Position numbers and translations under genes: made by a program
The notes under the pieces: generated by a model
What the model was told of the DNA's origin: nothing
Databases searched by the model: none
Seen by the model: the letters and a program-made list of their open reading frames with translations, nothing else
Assembly: GCA_022705325.1 (NCBI GenBank)
Contig: JAKJER010000049.1
Location: 1-46,228, forward strand
DNA: 46,228 nucleotides
Origin: Planctomycetota bacterium
Lineage (GTDB): Bacteria > Planctomycetota > Phycisphaerae > SM23-33
Direction of reading: 5' to 3'
In this document: positions 9,901-16,128 of the stretch, piece by piece
Layout: each line of letters begins with the position of its first letter
Position numbering within the stretch: the stretch's first letter is position 1

Positions 9901-11531
9901 GGGGCCTGAGAACCCAGGCCGCCGAGAACCTCGAAAAGCTCGCCCAGCAGGACGTGTCGGCTAACCCGAAGCTCCAGTACGACATCGCCCGCCTGCTGGC
10001 CCAGGTCGGCAAGAAGGACCAGGCCCGCGCCATGCTGGTCAAGATCCAGGAATACAGCCAGCTCCACCTGCCCGCCCAGATCCTGCTGGCCGACATCGCG
10101 CCGGACACCAACGCCGCCCTGACGATCATCCGGAAGTACGCGCCCCAGGCGGCGCAACAGGCGCTCGTCCACGAGATGAGCCTCCTCATGCGCGACAAGC
10201 GATATCAGGAGGTGGTCAACGTCTTCCGCGCCTTCCAGAAGGCCAACCCCGCCGTCAGCGATCAGGCCGCCGGCATCGCCGTCCAGGCCCTCGCCCAGCT
10301 CGGCACGCGCAGCGAGGCCGCCCAGATCTGCCAGCAGATGGCCGCCCGCCCGCAGGCCCAGCCCATGTGGCGACAACTGGCCGCCCTCCTCACGGTGGAC
10401 ACCAACATCGACGAGGCCGCCAAGAGCCTGCCCGCCCCGGCCGTCGCCACCATCTACGACGCCCTGGTCGGCATCGCCCTGGCCGCACAGAAGGGCGACG
10501 TGCAGGCCGGCAGGACGTGGCACTCCATCATCGGACCCATCGAGCAGGAACTGGCCAAGCGAAACCCGCCCACCGTCCTGGCCGGACGGCTCAAGGTGCT
10601 GGCCGCCCTGGCCTCCGGCGTGACCGGACAGGCCTCCACCGAGCTCAACAACGCCCGGATCGCCGACCCCAGCGAGTTGGCCGTCGCCAAGGAACTCGTC
10701 GGCCAGGCCACCAGCAACCCCAAAGCGATGGCCGAAGCCGGCGTCCTCCTCAAGGCCGCCCTGGCCAATGAGTGGGGCCTGTCCACCCTCTCACAGGCCT
10801 GGGCCATGGACGTCCTCAAGGCCCGCCCCACCTGCCAGTGGGCCGCCGACCAGGTCATCCGCGCCGGCGCCGACCTCCAGGTCCGCCGACAGGTCCTGGG
10901 CGTCGTCCAACCCAACAACTGCCTGCTGGCCCTGGGCATCAACGCCTCCATCCTGACCGAGGAGAAGCAATACGAGAAGGCCGCCCAGACGCTCGCCGCC
11001 GCCGCCAAGGCCGCCGGCGACTCGCCCGGCATGCTTGTCCAGGTCGCCATGGCCACCGAGCGGGCCGGACGTCTCAAGGACGCCTCCGACCTCTACACCG
11101 CCCTCTACCGCCAGACCAAGAACCCCATCGCCGCCAATAACGGCGCCTATCTGGTCACCCTCCTCTACCCCAACGACGTCGAGAAGTTGGCTGAGGCGCA
11201 GAAGTGGATGGAAGAGGCCGTCGAGAAGGCCCCCAACGTGCCCGCCTTCCACGACACCCTCGGCTGGATCGCCTTCCGCCGCGGAGAGAAGGCCAACGCC
11301 ATGACCCACCTGTGGACCGGTGTAAAGGGCTCGCCTGCCTCGCCCGAGAACCACTTCCACCTGGGCCTGGCCGAGATCGACGCCGGCAACAAGCAGATCG
11401 GCGCCTGGCACCTGGGCGCCACGGTGGAGATCGGGCAACAGATGAAGGCGGACGGCGTCGACATCCCCGCCTCCACCCTGGAAGCCATCCGCATGGCCAC
11501 CCAGGAACTGGAGAAGCTCAAGCAGCCCTGA
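6915..11531 (+). CDS. Giant membrane-anchored TPR protein (second paralogue)
   Basis: A 1,538-residue tandem paralogue of the preceding gene, with the same plan: a short basic N-terminus, one membrane helix (about residues 4-27), then TPR-type repeats to the end. The GTG start has a strong AAGGAG ribosome site at 6902-6907, 7 bases upstream. It is richer in Lys and Glu than the first paralogue and contains a charged segment near residues 195-225 that may be a coiled coil. The conserved CQWAA segment lies near residue 1310. A 176-base gap without an obvious terminator separates the two genes, so they may be co-transcribed with the exosortase, and a 14-bp hairpin follows the stop. The likely role is a scaffold in envelope or exopolysaccharide assembly linked to protein sorting; that is inference from gene order. 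Confidence 0.85.
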   Translation: MTKRRIIVIALILMVLLGVGGGIAFLIHRNKPEKVLIRAKMALRMKEYAKAVDYAITYRAKRPQDWMGYYVQAEAYMGLAEYAKAREPLKKALEFEPQRINLHLALADTYARPARRALATDTKGWPAEDIRKHIDAIREGNTLLTGVRIEPAADASPEDREQARVGQLDLVQYLGINEINMGLGYQLMEERYKADAERAEQSNLADLKKNSEAGAKEAAKFAEQFTQSGMDKLLQVVTKDPARSRPGVMLLELAQQRSNSEVIEKVRAALKTLDNPPPAPTRMLIVHDLRSRIKEADPTEMRPQFRDSARELDKLLENYKKERDRLTPDEQHVQDQEMDQIRIVRGELALLLGELPLAEKLAQEVLKHDSRRAQARIIEAIVLVQRGQPIEAERKLYSLVTDFPRWARAQFHYANVALQVGKETMALDALRKVVALDPNHIQARKMLVQLSARTGAQDQAVGDARIAYEKNPADPDAVRLYVASLAMKGEKSTAKDILMVAEKDHGKSPGMLLALVEGYAQLDMKDEAARLAKILVESKPETPADRIAVARALLASGQVSRAEKMLLDEYKRDPSSAAIAFELGKVYTLSKRTLQSLEYFRKALAASTGNTIYRLALAQALFETGDLEEAAQVVESVEPTNAVGSMLRMQIALLQGKELDSAQLLKAIGEGKQSGLPLAVLYLRTARPKQCIEICQTELKKKPNDVNTLGILAQAQAVMGDSVNAVKNFKLVLKAAPSRLATYLQLASVLAQEKAPAAVATELNAVENAEKDLVELTLGWLFTRLKKPDEARIVYERLAENAEAPQDSRQRARLLLTKSLADAGRIEDALKQVDLLGSDEKWKKPAQDAKVSLLIAAKQFKEAEKVLQDMRKAALDEKNSVALGRLVKPYLQIEKQDEALAVCDQMLSIHPDSAQPYLLRAEIYKLQNKAEEVIKAYYKAVELQPGNFSTYEALARVLDAFNRPQAALDVLDRLEKVSQSGQMVALFERGTMFARWGLRTQAAENLEKLAQQDVSANPKLQYDIARLLAQVGKKDQARAMLVKIQEYSQLHLPAQILLADIAPDTNAALTIIRKYAPQAAQQALVHEMSLLMRDKRYQEVVNVFRAFQKANPAVSDQAAGIAVQALAQLGTRSEAAQICQQMAARPQAQPMWRQLAALLTVDTNIDEAAKSLPAPAVATIYDALVGIALAAQKGDVQAGRTWHSIIGPIEQELAKRNPPTVLAGRLKVLAALASGVTGQASTELNNARIADPSELAVAKELVGQATSNPKAMAEAGVLLKAALANEWGLSTLSQAWAMDVLKARPTCQWAADQVIRAGADLQVRRQVLGVVQPNNCLLALGINASILTEEKQYEKAAQTLAAAAKAAGDSPGMLVQVAMATERAGRLKDASDLYTALYRQTKNPIAANNGAYLVTLLYPNDVEKLAEAQKWMEEAVEKAPNVPAFHDTLGWIAFRRGEKANAMTHLWTGVKGSPASPENHFHLGLAEIDAGNKQIGAWHLGATVEIGQQMKADGVDIPASTLEAIRMATQELEKLKQP

Positions 11532-11556
11532 GCGCCGTCAACATCCTCAACCGCGA

Positions 11557-11591
11557 CGACGCCCAGCCGGAACATCACCGGCTGGGCGTCG
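11557..11591 (+). terminator. Strong hairpin terminator after the TPR genes
   Basis: A perfect 14-bp stem, CGACGCCCAGCCGG / CCGGCTGGGCGTCG, with a 7-base loop, begins 26 bases after the TPR stop. The tail (GAGCATTTGAGG) is only weakly U-rich. It probably separates the exosortase/TPR transcript from the electron-transfer cluster. Confidence 0.7.
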
Positions 11592-11807
11592 AGCATTTGA
11601 GGGCGCCCGAGACAAGCTCTCCGGAAACCGAGGAGACCCCTCCCGCCGTCGAAGGACCTGCGCGTCGGCAGAGTTGCCCCGCCATCGCGTCCGCCTCGTC
11701 AAGCACCGGATCCGGAAGGTCTCCTCGCAACAGTCCAGCTGGCCCTGCGTTTCAATCTGCAGTGATGTACATGCCACCTTAAGGCCCCTGAATGAAAGGG
11801 CGCGTCC

Positions 11808-12809
11808 ATGCGTACCGTTTCGACATTCCCCCTCGTGACGGGCATCATGATTGTCATTGGCGCAGGCTTGGCGCTCCCGGCCAGAGCGCAGACGTCCTCC
11901 GCCTCGCCCGGGCAAACGGGTAAGCCCTCGCTCCAGCAGGCACTGGCGGCCCTGAAGGTCCCGCCGTCCTGGTTCGACACCACGACCACCACCTGGGACA
12001 TGAACCAGCCTTGGGCCAAGGGCCGGCTGGAGATCCGCCGGCTGCTGGCGGGCGACGAGGCCCGGGTCCGCCAGGGCGTCAAGCTCACCTGGCTGTACGC
12101 GCAGAAGAAGGACATCGGCGACGGGCACGAGTTGCCCATGTACCTTTTCATGAGCGGGCAGTACGCCTGGGCCGTCCGCGAGTATCCCGCCTATCTCCAG
12201 CGCGTCGCGGGCAAAGGCGCCGTCCATGCGTATCTCTGCCACGCCTCATGCCTGGCCCACTTCGGGGAGCATGCGCAAGCCTTGGGCGTGCTCGACCAGG
12301 CCGCCAAGGATCTGCCCCCCTCCCCATGGGCCATCAACGCTCGCGCCAACTTGCTCAACGCCCGGGGGGACATCCATGCAGCCATGGGCGAGGTCGCCAA
12401 GGCCAAGGAGTGTTACCAGGCGGCCATCCAGTTGTACCCCACCTCCAACCAGCCGTACGGGCGCCACCTGCTGGCCCGCCAGGCGGCCAAGGTGCAGACC
12501 AAGCTGGACCTGCTGACCTTCCAGTCGCTGGCGACCGCCCGGCTCCGCGACGGGCGGTACACCGGCAAGACGCTGGGCTACGCCGACAACCCTCCGATGG
12601 AGGTCACGGTCACCGTGCGCGACGGGAAGATCGCCGACGTGCAGGTCAAGCACCAGGAGAAGATCGACCTGGGCGCCGCGACCATCATCCCCCGGCGGAT
12701 CGTCGAGCAACAGAGCCTTAAGGTGGACGCCGTCACCGGCGCCACCGTCACCTCGCAGGCCGTCGTAGACGGAGCCTACAAGGCCCTTAAGCAGGCAGGT
12801 CTGAAATGA
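11808..12809 (+). CDS. Secreted TPR protein with a C-terminal covalent-FMN-binding domain
   Basis: A 333-residue exported redox protein. Residues 1-27 are a signal peptide ending ARA-Q. The middle (about 70-230) is helical and TPR-like. Residues about 240-333 form an FMN-binding domain of the NqrC/RnfG/NosR type. The flavinylation motif is present as DAVTGATVTS (307-316); by family knowledge the Thr of TGAT (313) would carry FMN through a phosphoester bond, added by an ApbE-type transferase. No ApbE gene is in the window. The gene opens the ten-gene cluster and its stop overlaps the start of the polyferredoxin gene (ATGA). The pair therefore probably works together, passing electrons from membrane iron-sulfur centres to periplasmic flavin. 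The TPR-FMN combination is unusual. Confidence 0.88.
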   Translation: MRTVSTFPLVTGIMIVIGAGLALPARAQTSSASPGQTGKPSLQQALAALKVPPSWFDTTTTTWDMNQPWAKGRLEIRRLLAGDEARVRQGVKLTWLYAQKKDIGDGHELPMYLFMSGQYAWAVREYPAYLQRVAGKGAVHAYLCHASCLAHFGEHAQALGVLDQAAKDLPPSPWAINARANLLNARGDIHAAMGEVAKAKECYQAAIQLYPTSNQPYGRHLLARQAAKVQTKLDLLTFQSLATARLRDGRYTGKTLGYADNPPMEVTVTVRDGKIADVQVKHQEKIDLGAATIIPRRIVEQQSLKVDAVTGATVTSQAVVDGAYKALKQAGLK

Positions 12810-14506
12810 ACCCGCCGCGCCGCGGCCTGCCGGTGAACGTCTTCCTCCCCCGGGCCGCCGGACGCACCGGCCTGGGGCGCTTGGTCGCGGTCGTACTGAG
12901 CGCGCTGGGGCCGAGTTGGCGAGCGGCGCCGTTCCGCCGGCTGCTCCAACTGGCGGCCCTGGCGGCCTTTTTGCACCTGCTCTTCCTGGCCGCCTGGCCG
13001 TATGATTTCGCGCCCGGCCTGCTGGAGGCTCGCTCCTGGTTGCCGCCGGAGGTCTTTCTCTGGCTGGACCCCCTGGCAGGAGTCGCCACCGCGGTCGCCG
13101 GGCGGGCCTGGAACGCCGCCCTGTTCGGGGGCGTCATCGTGCTGGGAGTGGGCGTGCTGCTGCCGCGGGCGTTCTGCGGCTGTCTTTGTCCGCTGGGCAC
13201 GCTGATCGACGGTTTCGACCGGCTGGTCGCCCGCCGCGTGAAGAGCCTGCACGTCCGCCGCCCGGGGCGATGGCGGCACGCGAGGTTCTACCTGCTGGCG
13301 GGCCTGCTGGCCGCGGCGGCTTGCGGCGTGACGCTTGGCGGATTCGTCACTCCGATCCCGCTGCTGACTCGGGGGCTGCAATTCTCGGCCGGGCGCGCGC
13401 ACCTGGGACTGGCGAAGAACTGGGGCATGGTTCCTCCCGCCGATGCGGGACTGTGGCTGGCCGTGTTGCTGCTGGCGGGCGTGTTGCTGCTGGGGTTGCT
13501 GGGGCGGAGGTTCTGGTGCCGCTTCGTGTGTCCCAGCGGGGCGATGCTCTCGCTGGCCAGTCTGATGCGGATCGGCGGGCGGCGAGTGAGCGGCGCCTGC
13601 GTCCGCTGCGGGCGATGTACGGAAGTCTGCGACTTTGGGGCCATCACTGCCGACTTCGATGTACGCCCCACCGACTGCACGTCCTGTCAGACGTGCGGCG
13701 GGGTGTGCCCGACGGGCGCGATCCGCTTCGCGGTCGGCGACCGCGGCGGCATCGACGCCCCAGCCGCACCGCCAGACGCGCCCGACGCGTCCGCGGCGCC
13801 GGCCCGCGCGTCCGATGCGCGTCCGCTCTCGCGCCGCGGCGTGCTGGCCGCGGCCGTGGGCGGGGCCGCCGCCGCGATCGCCACCGACCCCGCCGTCGCG
13901 GGCCTGGGCGGGCCGTCCCCCGCGCTGCTGCGTCCGCCCGGCAGCGTGGAGGAGCGGCAGTTCCTCCAGCTCTGCATCCGCTGCGGCGAGTGTTTCCGAG
14001 TCTGCCCGGGCTCGGTGCTTCAGCCCTCGCAACCGGCCAACGGGCTCAATGCCCTGTGGACTCCCGTCGCGGTGCCCGCCCATGCCGGCTGCCACCAGGA
14101 CTGCAACTTCTGCACGCAGGTCTGCCCCACCGGCGCCATCCGGCCGCTCAGCCTGGAGCAGAAGCGGCGCACCCACATGGGCCTGGCCGTAATTCACGCC
14201 CGCACCTGCCTGCCTCATGCCGGCCGGCAGGACTGCCAACTCTGCTTCGAAGAGTGCGAGGCCGCCGGCTACCACGCCATCGAGATGCGAACGATCCACC
14301 TGCCCGTGGGCGACGTGCCCGAGGGGGCCTTCTCGCAAGTCGAGTTGGAGGACATGGGCCGCATCCTGGCCCCCTTCGTCGATCCAGCCGCCTGCGTGGG
14401 CTGCGGCCTGTGCGAGTATCGCTGCCACAGCGTCAACGTCCGTCAGCGGAAGTTGCTGGACAGCAGCGCGGTGGTGATCCGCCCCGAGAACCAGGATCGA
14501 ACGTAG
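12806..14506 (+). CDS. Membrane polyferredoxin, NapH-like half fused to a NapG/MauM-like half
   Basis: A 566-residue multi-cluster iron-sulfur protein. Residues 1-305 resemble NapH/NosR/MauN: four membrane helices (about 45-66, 104-121, 161-181, 216-233), two CxxxCP motifs (CGCLCPLG at 124-131 and CRFVCPSG at 238-245), and two [4Fe-4S] motifs at 265-275 and 291-301. An Ala/Pro-rich linker leads to a twin-arginine-like signal inside the protein (SRRGVL, 342-347, then a hydrophobic stretch to about 361). The second half holds further ferredoxin-type Cys groups at 390-400, 429-440, 468-484 and 530-540, like NapG. The start overlaps the stop of the FMN gene. A likely role is moving electrons from the quinone pool or cytoplasm across the membrane to FMN and cytochromes. 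Fusion of the two subunits with an internal Tat-like segment is notable, and the topology of the second half is uncertain. Confidence 0.88.
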   Translation: MNPPRRGLPVNVFLPRAAGRTGLGRLVAVVLSALGPSWRAAPFRRLLQLAALAAFLHLLFLAAWPYDFAPGLLEARSWLPPEVFLWLDPLAGVATAVAGRAWNAALFGGVIVLGVGVLLPRAFCGCLCPLGTLIDGFDRLVARRVKSLHVRRPGRWRHARFYLLAGLLAAAACGVTLGGFVTPIPLLTRGLQFSAGRAHLGLAKNWGMVPPADAGLWLAVLLLAGVLLLGLLGRRFWCRFVCPSGAMLSLASLMRIGGRRVSGACVRCGRCTEVCDFGAITADFDVRPTDCTSCQTCGGVCPTGAIRFAVGDRGGIDAPAAPPDAPDASAAPARASDARPLSRRGVLAAAVGGAAAAIATDPAVAGLGGPSPALLRPPGSVEERQFLQLCIRCGECFRVCPGSVLQPSQPANGLNALWTPVAVPAHAGCHQDCNFCTQVCPTGAIRPLSLEQKRRTHMGLAVIHARTCLPHAGRQDCQLCFEECEAAGYHAIEMRTIHLPVGDVPEGAFSQVELEDMGRILAPFVDPAACVGCGLCEYRCHSVNVRQRKLLDSSAVVIRPENQDRT

Positions 14507-14534
14507 ACCGCAAGGCCGGAAGCGACCGACGAGT

Positions 14535-14556
14535 GGGCAGCCCTGGCTGCCTGCCC
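14535..14556 (+). other. Hairpin in the only real gap of the ten-gene cluster
   Basis: GGGCAG/CTGCCC (14535-14540 / 14551-14556) or the alternative GGCAGCC/GGCTGCC can form in the 155-base gap before the reductase gene. There is no U-run. A TAGAAT sequence at 14633-14638 could be a weak -10 for an internal promoter. It may attenuate between the redox pair and the lipid genes. Confidence 0.3.
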
Positions 14557-14661
14557 GTTCGGGCTCGCGGGGAGGAGAACTGGATTGCGGGCGCGCGGCC
14601 TGGTAGATTTGTTGGGGGAAGGCGGCACAGGGTAGAATGGCACGACGTGATCGATAACCGC

Positions 14662-16128
14662 ATGCGCACCAAGAAGGTGCTCTTGACCGGCGCTACGGGC
14701 GCCCTGGGCAGCCGCCTCTGCGGGGATGCCCTCGCGCAAGGTTTGCCTGTCCTGGCCTTGGTTCGTGCACCAGACGAGCAGGCCGCTCGACAACGCCTTG
14801 CAACGGTCCTGGGAGCGTCCGGCCTCCGCCACAACGAAGGCGCACTTGAAGTCTGCGCCGGCGACATCCTTCGCGAAAACCTCGCCCTGGATGGTCGCGA
14901 CCTCTCTGGCGTCGACGTCGTCGTTCACTGCGCCGCCGACGTCTCCTTCGACCCCGCCGGCGCCGAATCCAGTTGGCAGACCAACGTCGCGGGCACGACC
15001 CACGTGCTGGCCCTGGCCGAGCGCCTGGGGGCGCGGATGGTGCACGTGAGCACGGCGTACGTGGCCGGGCGCCGGCGAGACCGCGTCCGGGAGGACGACC
15101 TCCAGGCGGGCCAGGAATTCAACAACGCCTACGAGCGAACCAAGTGTCACGCCGAGCAACTGGTGCGCGACTGGTCCGCCCGCACGGGCCTGTCGGCGAC
15201 GGTCCTTCGCCCGAGCATTGTCGTCGGCGACAGCCGCAACGGACGCATCGCCCGCTTCAACACCCTCTACGATATCCTGCACGCGTTCGAGATCGTCTCC
15301 CGCCGGCGCGTCCAGGAGCCGATCCGAGTCGCGGGCCGGACGGATGCGACCTTCAACTTCGTCCCCGTCGACTACTTCTCCGCCGCGGCCTGGCGGATCG
15401 TCTCGGCCGGGCGACCCGGCACGTACCACGTTGTCCATCCGCACCCGGCCACCCTGGGCCGAATGGCCGACATCTTCCGCCGGCTGTTCGACGTTGACGT
15501 GCGGTTCGTGGAGGAGGACGAATTCCAGCGTGTCGCGCCCACGCCCGCCGAACGCCTCTACCGCACCGCCAGCTCGATCTATCAGCCGTACATGTCCGGC
15601 GAGCCGGTCTTCGACCGCACCCGGATCGACGAGGTGTTGGCGGGCAGCGGCCTGGCGCCGCCGGAGTTGGACGAGCCGTTCTTCCGAACGCTGCTGGCGT
15701 ACGCCCGGTCGGTGGACTGGGGGCGGACGGCTCGAGCGGCGCGGGCGCCCGCCTCCCCACCGCCTTGGGTGACGACGTACTTCGAGGAGTTCCTGGTCAC
15801 CCGGCTGCACCAGCAGTTGGTCCCCGACCTGCGCGGGCTCAACGTCACTTTCCGGATTCGTCTGCGCGAAGTCCCGCACTGTCACTGGGCGCTGGCCATC
15901 CGCCAGGGATGCCTGGAGGAGATCTCGAGCGACGGGCTGGCCAGCCAGTGCCAATTCACTCTGGATCTGGCCACGTTCGAGCAGATCGTCTCGGGCCGGC
16001 TGAGCCCGCAGAAAGCCTTCTTCGCCCGCCGGGCCGACATCGACGGCGAGGTGGAGGTCGCGCTGAAGCTCGTGTTCGCCCTGGGGATGTTCTTCCGCCA
16101 GTATCCCTTCGAGTCGAGGCGGACCTGA
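14662..16128 (+). CDS. NAD(P)-dependent thioester-reductase-like SDR fused to an SCP2 lipid-binding domain
   Basis: A 488-residue fusion. Residues 1-250 are an extended short-chain dehydrogenase of the fatty acyl reductase / thioester reductase type: nucleotide motif GATGALG (9-15), HCAADV (89-94), a serine at 130 and the catalytic pair Y157xxxK161. Residues about 372-485 match an SCP2 sterol-carrier domain, best seen in the SPQKAFFARRADIDGEVEVA segment. This suggests an enzyme that holds a hydrophobic substrate in the SCP2 pocket while reducing or epimerising it. The open frame continues upstream over another gene, but ATG 14662 begins the Rossmann fold directly, so it is chosen; GTG 14647 is an alternative. 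The stop overlaps the next ATG by one base. UbiT of anaerobic ubiquinone synthesis is also an SCP2 protein, which matters given the U32 gene downstream. The substrate is unknown. Confidence 0.82.
   Translation: MRTKKVLLTGATGALGSRLCGDALAQGLPVLALVRAPDEQAARQRLATVLGASGLRHNEGALEVCAGDILRENLALDGRDLSGVDVVVHCAADVSFDPAGAESSWQTNVAGTTHVLALAERLGARMVHVSTAYVAGRRRDRVREDDLQAGQEFNNAYERTKCHAEQLVRDWSARTGLSATVLRPSIVVGDSRNGRIARFNTLYDILHAFEIVSRRRVQEPIRVAGRTDATFNFVPVDYFSAAAWRIVSAGRPGTYHVVHPHPATLGRMADIFRRLFDVDVRFVEEDEFQRVAPTPAERLYRTASSIYQPYMSGEPVFDRTRIDEVLAGSGLAPPELDEPFFRTLLAYARSVDWGRTARAARAPASPPPWVTTYFEEFLVTRLHQQLVPDLRGLNVTFRIRLREVPHCHWALAIRQGCLEEISSDGLASQCQFTLDLATFEQIVSGRLSPQKAFFARRADIDGEVEVALKLVFALGMFFRQYPFESRRT

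Noticed and set aside
13186..14661. Upstream extension of the reductase-SCP2 reading frame
   Set aside because: It overlaps the well-supported polyferredoxin gene in another frame and has no family similarity; the Rossmann fold begins at ATG 14662.
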